Assembly: GCA_031254445.1 (NCBI GenBank)
Contig: JAIRUL010000001.1
Span: 1 to 7,227 of the forward strand
Length of the DNA stretch: 7,227 bases
Direction: 5' to 3'
Origin: Chitinispirillales bacterium
Lineage (GTDB): Bacteria; Fibrobacterota; Chitinivibrionia; Chitinivibrionales; Chitinispirillaceae
Shown here: positions 1-7,037 of the stretch, one piece after another
How positions within the stretch are numbered: position 1 is the stretch's first letter
Layout of the letters: each line of letters begins with the position of its first letter
Notes under the pieces: generated by a model
Told to the model about the DNA's origin: nothing
Databases searched by the model: none
Seen by the model: the letters and a program-made list of their open reading frames with translations, nothing else
Program-made: the position numbers and the translations under genes

Positions 1-1
1 G

Positions 2-1321
2 CTCGCGCGCTCGGCGCTCAACGCGCTGAAGAGGCTCGTCCACGACCCGACGCTAACGGGCAGGAGCGTCTCGGACGGCGAGCCCGGGCATCCGGCGGGG
101 TTCCTCATCGGCTACTGCGTCGAGGAGTCGCTAATTGCCGGCGCCGCTTCCGGGTACGCCCTCAACCGCGGCAAGTTCGCCGCGTGGCTATGCAAGAGCA
201 TGAAAGAGCGTTTTAGCAGGCTTGCGGAGTACGCCGGGGAGTTTCTCGGCGGGATGGGGCTTGAGCTTGCGCAGGAGCTTTTGTCGCGCGGGGAGGGCCG
301 CTGGATTGCGGTGAACCAGATTATCCCCGAGGCCGAGAGGCCGGCGTTTGCCCGCGCGCTCGACGTTTTTGAGTTTTTGGGGCACGCGCACACGTGCCGC
401 CCGCACGGCGGCGCGCGCTTCTCCCCCTACAAGCGCGCTAAAGGCGACGCCGACGCCATATTGGCCGGCGAGCCCGTGCGGGAGACGGTAATAATGCCGG
501 ACTTCTCCGTCGTCATCCCGCAGGAGGTCTCGCCGGAGGAGCTCTTCGGCTTCTCGAAGATAGGGATACTCGACGCTTTCGACAAAGTCTATAGGGGCGA
601 GATAACGAAAGAGTCCGTCTCGAACGCGCTGAGCGCCGGCGTAGACGCCGAGTACCTGCGCGGCTGGCTGCGCGACCGCCGCGCTGCGGCCAACGTGGTA
701 AAGACGGTCGACGAGTGGATGAGGGAGTTTAACCGGCTATACGTCAGCAGCCTATCGGCGCTCATATCCTGCGATGAAAAGGTGACGCGGCAGATAGCCG
801 CGCTCGAACCGTTGCGCAAGCACCTAACCCAGATAAGCGCGCACACAGTCTTCGCAATCAAGCGCGGCAGCGAGGGCAAGGTGCTAGACATCCTAGAAAA
901 GTTAGGCTTCGACACAAGAGCCCCCGGCGAGCAAGCGGAGGGCGCGAAATACGATGAAAAACCCGCCGCCGACACGCCTCAAAAAAGCGCAAAGCGCCGG
1001 ATAACGCCGCTAACCGGTTTTAACAACGCCGCCCCCGACCCCGCGCCGCCGGATATGAGAAGGACGAAGTACGGCTCAGGCCTAAAGGAGCTGGACATCA
1101 GCGAAATGATCCATGTGGTAGACTACGCGATGCTAACCAATCAAGCGCTAGTAATAGACTACGACGGCAGCGCGTATATCAAACAAAGCATATACACCGT
1201 GGTTCCGGTGGGAATTGACAAAGGGGTAGACGCGGCGGTAGAGGCGGAAATCCCATGCGTACGCGGAAGAAAGCAATTTTACCTCAATAAGATAAAGAGG
1301 ATAGGGGTTGTAGCGCAATGA
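2..1321 (+). CDS. Helicase-associated (XPB/Ssl2 N-terminal-like) protein with C-terminal WYL-like domain, 5' end missing
   Basis: The frame is open from the left edge, so the gene very probably begins upstream. The ATG at 200 is internal: the 66 codons before it are protein-like and stop-free. About 439 residues are visible. Visible residues ~163-305 (starting VIMPDFSVVIPQEVSPEEL, then an alpha-helical stretch with TKESVSNALSAGVDAEYLRGWL) resemble the Helicase_C_3 / XPB-Ssl2 N-terminal-like domain, a family that includes the actinobacterial protein encoded beside the XPB helicase. No Walker A or DEAH motif is visible, so this is not itself a helicase in the part seen. A charged, low-complexity linker (~306-360) leads to a C-terminal ~75-residue beta-rich segment (LVIDYDGSAYIKQ, YTVVPVGIDKG, RKQFYLNKIKRI) resembling a WYL-type ligand or nucleic-acid sensing domain. 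The stop overlaps the dnaE start (ATGA), implying translational coupling. Family assignment is from remembered motif patterns; the cellular role is unknown, perhaps DNA repair or regulation. Confidence 0.8.
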   Translation, partial: LARSALNALKRLVHDPTLTGRSVSDGEPGHPAGFLIGYCVEESLIAGAASGYALNRGKFAAWLCKSMKERFSRLAEYAGEFLGGMGLELAQELLSRGEGRWIAVNQIIPEAERPAFARALDVFEFLGHAHTCRPHGGARFSPYKRAKGDADAILAGEPVRETVIMPDFSVVIPQEVSPEELFGFSKIGILDAFDKVYRGEITKESVSNALSAGVDAEYLRGWLRDRRAAANVVKTVDEWMREFNRLYVSSLSALISCDEKVTRQIAALEPLRKHLTQISAHTVFAIKRGSEGKVLDILEKLGFDTRAPGEQAEGAKYDEKPAADTPQKSAKRRITPLTGFNNAAPDPAPPDMRRTKYGSGLKELDISEMIHVVDYAMLTNQALVIDYDGSAYIKQSIYTVVPVGIDKGVDAAVEAEIPCVRGRKQFYLNKIKRIGVVAQ

Positions 1322-4300
1322 ACGCCGACTTCGTATCCCTGCACAACCACACCGAATACAGCTTCCTAGACGGCGCGATCCGAATAAAAGACCTTGTCAA
1401 GCGGTCAAAAGAGTTCGGCATGCCAGCCGTGGCTATAACAGACCACGGCGGCCTTTTCGGAGCCGTAGAGTTTTTCGGGGCTTGCAAGGACGCCGGCATT
1501 AAGCCCATCCTCGGGTTTGAAGCGTATGTCGCGCCAGTCTCCCGTTTTGACAAGACGCCGAGCACCGACGAGCGCCACTATTGCCACCTTATCCTTTTGG
1601 CGAAGAACAACACCGGTTGGAAAAATTTGATGAAGCTATCGTCCATAGGTTACTTAGAAGGTTTTTACTATAAGCCGCGTATAGACATGGAGGTTCTGCG
1701 CAAGCACAGCGAGGGGATAATAGCCACTTCGGCCTGCGTTATCGGCGCGATTCCGCAGGCGATAATAAACGGCGACATTGACAAAGCGCGGAAGCTGACG
1801 GAAGAGCACATCGCGATATTCGGCAAGGAAAATTTTTACTTCGAACTGTACGACCACGGGATGGAGGAAGAGCGGATCGCTTGCGAGGGGCTTATAACGC
1901 TTGGGCGCGAGATGGGCGTGCCGTTTATCGTGGCCAACGACGCCCACTACCTGAACCGCGAGGACGCGTTGAGCCACGAGGTCCTGCTCTGCATACAGAC
2001 GCAGACCACGATGGACGACCCTAAGCGCATGAAGTTCGGCGGCGGGCAGGTGTATTTCAAGTCGCCGGAAGAGATGGCGATGCTCTTCCCCGATGTTCCG
2101 GAGGCGATGACGAACACCGTTGAGATTGCCGACCGCTGCAATGTCGATATCAAGGTTAAACCGCAGCTGCCGTCTGTGGAAGTTCCTAAGGAGCATCAGG
2201 ATCCGGCGAGCTACCTTTCCCATTTGGCAAGGGGCGGGCTTGGGGCGCGGTACGCGGATGCGACGCCCGCGCTTGAGGAGAGGTTGGAGTACGAGCTAAA
2301 GGTCATAAACGACATGGGCTTCGCCGGGTACTTCCTCATCGTCCTTGACTTCGTGCAAAAAGCGCGGGAGATGGGCGTGATGGTCGGGTGCAGGGGGTCG
2401 GCGGCCGGAAGCTTGGTGCTTTATGCTATAGGGGTAACCGATGTAGACCCGATAAAGTTCGACCTAATCTTCGAGCGCTTCCTAAACCCGGAGCGCATAT
2501 CGATGCCCGACGCCGACATCGACTTTGCTGACCGCGACAGGGACAGGGTTATCGAGTACGTGGTCGAGAAGTACGGGCGCGACGCGGTTTGCCGAATAAT
2601 AAACTTCGGCACCATGAAAGCCAAGATGGCGGTAAAGGACGTGGCGCGGGCGATGGGGGTCTCCGTGGGCGAGGCCAACAAGCTGTCGTCGCTTATTACC
2701 GCGGAGACGCTTGCCGGATCCATGGGGGTTATGGACAAAGACGACAAAAAAAAATCCGACGTCCCGCCGCTCTCTACGATAATTATCAACAACGAGCTGG
2801 AAAAGTATATCAAGCATACAAACGAGCTTGCCGAGACTGTTATAGGCAGCAACTTGTACAAAGAAGTGTTTCGTCACGCCGCGGTTCTTGAGGGGCTTAC
2901 GCGCCAGCCCGGTATGCACGCCGGCGGCGTTATCATCGCGCCGGGCGAGGTGGTAAACTGGGCGCCGCTCTTCAAGCAGTCAAACGCAAACGACATAATG
3001 ACGCAGTTCGACATGAACTACGTGGAAAAAGTCGGGCTTGTCAAGATGGACTTCTTGGGGCTGCGCACGCTCACCGTCCTCCAAGAGGCGCAGCGTTTGA
3101 TTAAAAAATACCACAACATCGACATCGACCTATGGAAGCTGCCGGACGACGACAAAGAGACGCTGTCTCTATTCGGCTGCGGCGAGACCACGGGAATATT
3201 CCAGTTTGAATCGAACGGCATGAAAGACTATTTGCGCAAACTGAAACCGACCGGCATAGAAGACCTGATAGCGATGGTAGCGCTTTACCGCCCTGGCCCG
3301 ATGGACAACATAGACATGTTTATCAACCGCAAGTACGGCAGGGAGAAAATAGCCTACCCCCACCCGTGCTTAGAAGATATATTAAACGTAACCTACGGCG
3401 TTATCATCTATCAGGAGCAGGTGATGCGCATCGCGCAAGTAATGGGTAAGTTTACGCTGGGGCAGGCGGATGTTCTGCGCAAGGCGATGGGCAAGAAACA
3501 AGTTGACGCAATGGAAGAGATGGGCGGCAAGTTTGTCGAAGGCGCTGCGTCGTGGGGTGTCGATAAAAAAATCGCGAAAGACGTGTACGATTTAATGGCG
3601 AAATTTGCCGGATACGGCTTCAACAAGGCTCACGCGGCCGTCTACGCGCACTTATCGTACCAAACCGCATACGTAAAAGCGCACTATCCCTTAGAATACA
3701 TGACTGCCTACCTTGCCGCCTACCTCGGCGACATGGACGAGTTTTTGAAGATGAGAAACGAGGCAGACAGGGTGGGCATTCGCATGTTGCCGCCGGACGT
3801 CAACAAGAGCGACTACGAGTTTAGCATCGATAACGGCAATATCCGCATAGGACTAGCGGCCGTAAAGAATGTAGGCAAGGCGGCTGAGTCTATACTAAAG
3901 GCGCGCGAGGAGAAGGGCGCGTTCGCGTCGATATTTGACGTCTGCAAGTCGACCGATACCCGCATAGTCAACAAGAAAGCGCTTGAGTCGCTCATCTGCG
4001 CCGGCGCGTTCGACGGGCTCGGCGGCTCGCGCGCGCAGTATATCGACGCGGTCGCCATAGCGCTCGATTATGGAAGCAGCAGCCAAAAGGAGCGCGCGGC
4101 GGGCCAAGTGAACCTCTTCGATAATATGCTCGACGCCGACGGCGCGGTCTCCGCGCCGGAGCCGAAACTGCCGGATATCGCGCCGTGGTCTTTAAGCGTC
4201 GAATTGCAAAAAGAGAAAGACATCCTAGGCTTCTACGCAAGCGGACATCCGCTAGACCAATATCAAGACGAGATAAAGGCGTTCTCTGATGTCAATATTA

Positions 4301-4842
4301 CACCGGAGAGCTTATCCACGCTAAAAGACGGCGCGTCGGTGATGATAGGCGGAGTAATAACCGTCGTCAAACCACACACGCAGAAGAACGGGAAGCCTAT
4401 GGCGTTCGCAACGCTCGAGTCGTTTGAGTCATCTATAGAGATGATCGCGTTCGCCGACGCTTATAGCGGATGCAGGGACTTGCTTGCGGCTGACAACATG
4501 GTGCTTGTGTACGGAAGCATCATGAATAGGGACGAAGCGAAGCCAAAGCTGCGCGTAGAAAGCTGCATCCACCTGTCGCTAGCAAGAAGCATGTACGCAA
4601 GGAGCGTACACGTTTGCGTATCTACGGGCGGTATTGACAATGAGAAAATAGAGGCTATCCACAAATGCTGCGGCGAGTATCCTGGCGATTGCTATCTGAT
4701 AATCCATGTGAAAACGGAGAATGAGAGCAGCCACAAGATAAGGGCTGGGAACATAAGCATGGCGCCAAGCGTAGACGCTATGAATAAGCTTCGCGGGATA
4801 TTGGGGAAAGATAATGTTTGGATCGGGAAGGGGATTGACTAA
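1318..4842 (+). CDS. dnaE: DNA polymerase III subunit alpha
   Basis: This is the catalytic subunit of the replicative polymerase, 1174 residues, a normal full length for DnaE. In order: PHP domain (~1-275, beginning SLHNHTEYSFLDGA) with likely metal ligands H9, H11, D18, H43, E68, H90, C140, D208 and H210. The palm has a GS motif (R359-G360-S361), catalytic D400 and D402 in PDADIDF, and D578 in VKMDFLGLRT. Fingers carry YRPGPMDNI, YQEQVMRIA and AGYGFNKAHAAVYAHLSYQ. An (HhH)2 region lies at ~825-915, a clamp-binding motif QVNLF at 930-934, and an OB fold at ~1005-1075. Spacing between the second and third aspartates is 24 residues longer than in E. coli (D403-D555); the extra segment contains K477-K479 encoded by nine A's. 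The start ATG overlaps the upstream stop; AGGGG at 1303-1307 could be a ribosome binding site, 10 bases away. It sits as the middle gene of a tight operon. Confidence 0.99.
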   Translation: MNADFVSLHNHTEYSFLDGAIRIKDLVKRSKEFGMPAVAITDHGGLFGAVEFFGACKDAGIKPILGFEAYVAPVSRFDKTPSTDERHYCHLILLAKNNTGWKNLMKLSSIGYLEGFYYKPRIDMEVLRKHSEGIIATSACVIGAIPQAIINGDIDKARKLTEEHIAIFGKENFYFELYDHGMEEERIACEGLITLGREMGVPFIVANDAHYLNREDALSHEVLLCIQTQTTMDDPKRMKFGGGQVYFKSPEEMAMLFPDVPEAMTNTVEIADRCNVDIKVKPQLPSVEVPKEHQDPASYLSHLARGGLGARYADATPALEERLEYELKVINDMGFAGYFLIVLDFVQKAREMGVMVGCRGSAAGSLVLYAIGVTDVDPIKFDLIFERFLNPERISMPDADIDFADRDRDRVIEYVVEKYGRDAVCRIINFGTMKAKMAVKDVARAMGVSVGEANKLSSLITAETLAGSMGVMDKDDKKKSDVPPLSTIIINNELEKYIKHTNELAETVIGSNLYKEVFRHAAVLEGLTRQPGMHAGGVIIAPGEVVNWAPLFKQSNANDIMTQFDMNYVEKVGLVKMDFLGLRTLTVLQEAQRLIKKYHNIDIDLWKLPDDDKETLSLFGCGETTGIFQFESNGMKDYLRKLKPTGIEDLIAMVALYRPGPMDNIDMFINRKYGREKIAYPHPCLEDILNVTYGVIIYQEQVMRIAQVMGKFTLGQADVLRKAMGKKQVDAMEEMGGKFVEGAASWGVDKKIAKDVYDLMAKFAGYGFNKAHAAVYAHLSYQTAYVKAHYPLEYMTAYLAAYLGDMDEFLKMRNEADRVGIRMLPPDVNKSDYEFSIDNGNIRIGLAAVKNVGKAAESILKAREEKGAFASIFDVCKSTDTRIVNKKALESLICAGAFDGLGGSRAQYIDAVAIALDYGSSSQKERAAGQVNLFDNMLDADGAVSAPEPKLPDIAPWSLSVELQKEKDILGFYASGHPLDQYQDEIKAFSDVNITPESLSTLKDGASVMIGGVITVVKPHTQKNGKPMAFATLESFESSIEMIAFADAYSGCRDLLAADNMVLVYGSIMNRDEAKPKLRVESCIHLSLARSMYARSVHVCVSTGGIDNEKIEAIHKCCGEYPGDCYLIIHVKTENESSHKIRAGNISMAPSVDAMNKLRGILGKDNVWIGKGID

Positions 4843-5587
4843 AGCAATGAGTAACAAAGAAAGCTTATTTAAACGATCTCTTAGGTCGTTGCACATGCTG
4901 GTATTCGTTGTCGCTGTTGTCGGCGTGACGCTTGTCTACGCCCCGCTAATTTTTGTCATCTCCGCCGTCTCGCGCAAAATCGCACGCAAGATCGCGCGGC
5001 GCTGGAACCGCGTTGTGCTTGGCTTCGGCGGGGTGCGGGTGCGGACGGCCGGCATGGAGAAGCTTAACGAGGGCGAGCGCTACGTCTTCATGGCCAACCA
5101 CCAGAGCGCGCTCGACATCCCCATCATCTACACCGGCATCGGCGGAAACATCAGCTTTATCGCTAAGAAAGAGCTCTTCATGATACCGATCTTCGGTTGG
5201 GGCATGTGGGCCGTCGGGCACATAAGCATAGACCGCCAAAACGCCCGCAAGGCGCACGCCTCCATTGCGCGGGCGGTAGAGCGGCTCAACAAGGAGAACG
5301 TCTCGCTCATACTCTTCCCCGAGGGCACAAGGTCTAAGAGCGGAAAGGTGCTTGAGTTCAAGACCGCAAGCTTCACGCTCGCGCTCCAAGCCGGCGTTTC
5401 GCTCGTCCCCGTAGCCATAAAGGGGGCGATTGACCGCCTGCCGCCCAAGAGCAGCCGAATAGTGCCGGGCGATGTGCTGTTAGAGATAGGAGACCCAATA
5501 GCGGTGGAAGAGCTGCAAGGGCAAAGCAAGGCGGAAATATGCGAACGCGTGCGCACGGCTATTAAAGGGATGGTTGAGGGGCAATAG
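4814..5587 (+). CDS. plsC: 1-acyl-sn-glycerol-3-phosphate acyltransferase (PlsC/LPLAT family)
   Basis: It is predicted to transfer an acyl chain to the sn-2 position of lysophosphatidic acid, giving phosphatidic acid at the inner membrane. The 257-residue frame has a hydrophobic segment at ~28-50, a basic stretch (SRKIARKIARRW), then the four acyltransferase blocks: NHQSALD (H96, D101), GHISIDR (135-141) with the substrate-binding Arg, FPEGTRS (168-174), and SLVPVAIKG (196-204). Length is typical. The start is uncertain. The ATG at 4814 has GGGGA six bases upstream and overlaps dnaE by 29 bases. The in-frame ATG at 4847 (giving MSNKESLFKRS) lies four bases after the dnaE stop, with AGGGG 13 bases upstream. 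Either choice implies co-transcription and probably translational coupling with dnaE. The family also includes acyltransferases acting on related lysophospholipids, so substrate is inferred. Confidence 0.95.
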   Translation: MFGSGRGLTKAMSNKESLFKRSLRSLHMLVFVVAVVGVTLVYAPLIFVISAVSRKIARKIARRWNRVVLGFGGVRVRTAGMEKLNEGERYVFMANHQSALDIPIIYTGIGGNISFIAKKELFMIPIFGWGMWAVGHISIDRQNARKAHASIARAVERLNKENVSLILFPEGTRSKSGKVLEFKTASFTLALQAGVSLVPVAIKGAIDRLPPKSSRIVPGDVLLEIGDPIAVEELQGQSKAEICERVRTAIKGMVEGQ

Positions 5588-5605
5588 AGCTGTTATTAGC
5601 TTTTT
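5586..5605 (+). terminator. Weak candidate intrinsic terminator of the dnaE-plsC operon
   Basis: Overlapping the plsC stop codon, AGAGCT (5586-5591) can pair with AGCTTT (5598-5603), with one G-U pair and a six-base loop. It is followed by a short T run, five T's in all at 5601-5605, partly used in the stem. The position at the end of the operon, facing a convergent gene, fits a terminator, but the stem is short and AT-rich, so it may be ineffective alone. Confidence 0.3.
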
Positions 5606-5726
5606 ATCGAGGCAAAAAAGCAAAGATAATAATAAAGTCAAAATCTTATATGGGAAAATGGATTATCTGCAACTCCGGCGCCGTGGTTTACATGGCAGAG
5701 GCGCTGGGGCCTTTTGCGCTGGCGTC

Positions 5727-5754
5727 GCGTGGACGGGGCCAGCCCCGCCCACGC
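5727..5754. repeat. GC-rich palindrome between convergent plsC and porV-like genes
   Basis: The arms GCGTGGACGGGG (5727-5738) and CCCCGCCCACGC (5743-5754) pair with a single A-C mismatch around the loop CCAG. There is no T tract on either strand, so a standard intrinsic terminator is not supported. The core GGACGGGGC (5731-5739) recurs exactly in a second palindrome at 6987-6995, on the other side of the neighbouring gene. This suggests a dispersed REP-like intergenic element, or a structure protecting the 3' ends of convergent transcripts. Which of these applies cannot be decided from one window. Confidence 0.6.
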
Positions 5755-5792
5755 TTAGCAGCAACCCTAGGTATCTCGGAAGCACCGCTTCC

Positions 5793-6941
5793 TCATTCTG
5801 TTGGCACGGATTCCTCTGTCGATACGGCTTCGTCGGTCGATACGGCTTCGCCTGTCGATACGGCTTCGCCTGTCGGCACGGCTTCGTCAGTTGATACGGC
5901 TTCTTCTGTCGGCACGGCTTCTTCTGTCAATACGGGGGCCTCCGTCGGCACAGCGCCATCTGTTTGTAAGGGCCTCTCGGCGGCTTTCGGCTCAACATCG
6001 TTTTTCCGCCTGAAACCCATGCTGTACGTGAAACCCATGCTCCACTTCATCTCGTAGTCGTCCACAAAGACCGTCGGCACAAACGCGGCGTCGAACGAAA
6101 TCCTATCTACGTTTAGCCCTATGCCGAGCGACAGAATTTCGCTCTCCCAACCGATGCGCTTTCCTCTCCGTAAATTGACATACGGCAGTACGCTCACCTC
6201 GATGCCCACCGGTACGGAGAACGTGCCGTCTTCGTCCCTATACACGATGTCAGCCGCCACCGTGTACGGTATTGACAAGAGCGCATCCGCCCACGCCGCG
6301 CCCGCGCGGGCGAACACCGGCACGCGCCCGTCGCGCCATAGCGACGCGCTTTCCCCGAACCCGCGGCTCCATGCGCCTAGGTGCATCCACGCCGCGCCAA
6401 GGGTTAGTTTATCGCCTAACGCTTTGTAGCCGAGCCCAAGGCTTAACGCGAACGCGCTGTAGCTGTCCTCTGTCCAAATGCGGTCTTCCGCCATGCTGAA
6501 GCCAACGCCGGCCGCCGCGTTGCCGTATACGTACCCCACGCCTAGCGCGCCTACCGTCGTATTGCTCGCCGCCTTTGAACCGAAGCCCCGCTCGTCGCGC
6601 GTCTCGAAACCTACCGAGCTTGAAAAGAAACTTACGGCGCTCCACCACTCCGAAAAGAGCATTGCGGTCTCGATGCCGCCCCTATTCACCCCGCCCGGCA
6701 TCTGCCCGAACTCGGCGGAGGCGTAGGAGGCGTATGACGGGGAGAAGAACGGCTGCGCGGGGTTGTAATACCGGAAGCCGTACCCGCCAAGCGCGGCGCC
6801 GGCGGAACCCATGGCGGCGTTTCTAGGGCTTACAGGCTCTTCGAGCATGAGAAAGCCGTAGCCGCGGTTGCGCTCTTCGGAGAGGGCGGGGGCGGGAGCC
6901 AAAGTTATTAATGCGAGCAGTAGCGCAATGATCTTTTTCAT
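5793..6941 (-). CDS. PorV/PorQ-family (UPF0164-like) outer-membrane beta-barrel protein with repeat tail
   Basis: The 382-residue protein begins with a signal peptide (MKKIIALLLALITLAPAPALS, probable cleavage near residue 21), so it is exported. The mature N-terminus shows the family pattern FLMLEEPVSPRNAAMGSAGAAL followed by YYNPAQPFF, the usual R-x-A-A-M-G...N-P-A signature. Next come alternating aromatic/glycine-rich beta-strands (GALGVGYVYG, ALSLGLGYKALGDKLTLGAAW, GLNVDRISFDAAF) ending in WSMGFTYSMGF at ~F310. This matches FadL-like barrels such as PorV/PorQ of type IX secretion and the treponemal UPF0164 proteins; which it resembles functionally is unknown. After the barrel, residues ~311-382 form an acidic Thr/Pro-rich tail, mostly hexapeptide repeats (E-A-V-S/P-T-D/E/G). 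In a barrel with a periplasmic C-terminus this tail would lie in the periplasm (inference). The start has a good ribosome binding site, AAGGAA, seven bases upstream. It is convergent with plsC. Confidence 0.85.
   Translation of the reverse strand: MKKIIALLLALITLAPAPALSEERNRGYGFLMLEEPVSPRNAAMGSAGAALGGYGFRYYNPAQPFFSPSYASYASAEFGQMPGGVNRGGIETAMLFSEWWSAVSFFSSSVGFETRDERGFGSKAASNTTVGALGVGYVYGNAAAGVGFSMAEDRIWTEDSYSAFALSLGLGYKALGDKLTLGAAWMHLGAWSRGFGESASLWRDGRVPVFARAGAAWADALLSIPYTVAADIVYRDEDGTFSVPVGIEVSVLPYVNLRRGKRIGWESEILSLGIGLNVDRISFDAAFVPTVFVDDYEMKWSMGFTYSMGFRRKNDVEPKAAERPLQTDGAVPTEAPVLTEEAVPTEEAVSTDEAVPTGEAVSTGEAVSTDEAVSTEESVPTE
5800..5961 (-). repeat. Tandem 18-bp repeat (about nine units) inside the porin-like gene
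   Basis: On the + strand nine consecutive 18-base units run from 5800, with a form near GTCGATACGGCTTCGTCG and variants GTCGGCACGGCTTCTTCT. Units at 5836-5853 and 5854-5871 are identical. The two at 5926-5961 and the first one are more diverged. Being a multiple of three, the array keeps frame and encodes hexapeptides of the type T-D/E/G-E-A-V-S/P at the C-terminus of the minus-strand gene. Identical adjacent units imply recent duplication, so copy number may vary between strains. Confidence 0.95.
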
Positions 6942-6948
6942 CGGTAAT

Positions 6949-6954
6949 TTCCTT
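6949..6954 (-). promoter_or_regulatory. Ribosome binding site of the porin-like gene
   Basis: On the minus strand AAGGAA precedes the ATG at 6941 by seven bases. It fixes this ATG as the start, and the N-terminal signal peptide read from here supports it. Confidence 0.75.
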
Positions 6955-6984
6955 AAATCAAAAGCAAAAGCTTAAAAATCTTTT

Positions 6985-7013
6985 GGGGACGGGGCTCTGC
7001 CCCGTAACGCCCC
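6985..7013. repeat. GC-rich palindrome upstream of the porin-like gene
   Basis: ACGGGGC (6989-6995) and GCCCCGT (6999-7005) form a perfect seven-base stem around TCT. GGGG (6985-6988) and CCCC (7010-7013) could extend it across an AACG bulge. The nine bases GGACGGGGC are shared with the palindrome at 5727-5754. It lies in the probable 5' leader of the minus-strand gene, about 45 bases before its start. It could be a dispersed palindromic repeat or a leader hairpin; no T tract follows closely on either strand. Confidence 0.6.
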
Positions 7014-7037
7014 GATCCATTAGCCCCCTCCTATCAA

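Noticed and set aside
200..1321. ATG at 200 as the true start of the first gene
   Set aside because: The same frame is open and protein-like back to base 2, so the ATG is an internal methionine of a gene cut by the window edge.
2589..2891. A 100-codon + frame inside dnaE as a separate gene
   Set aside because: It is an out-of-frame shadow rich in Arg and Gln. It matters only as the frame entered if the A9 run gained a base.
2482..2919. Minus-strand open frames of about 145 codons inside dnaE
   Set aside because: They lie entirely opposite a highly conserved dnaE region, have no recognisable domains, and are explained by the GC-rich codon use of dnaE.
4946..5556. Antisense open frames opposite plsC
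   Set aside because: plsC has all four acyltransferase blocks in the + frame; the antisense frames show no family features.
5800..5961. CRISPR array
   Set aside because: The 18-bp units are directly adjacent with no spacers and encode an in-frame peptide repeat.
6121..6826. Several + strand frames opposite the porin-like gene
   Set aside because: Low-complexity Arg/Pro/Ser-rich translations without ribosome binding sites, opposite a gene with signal peptide and family signature.
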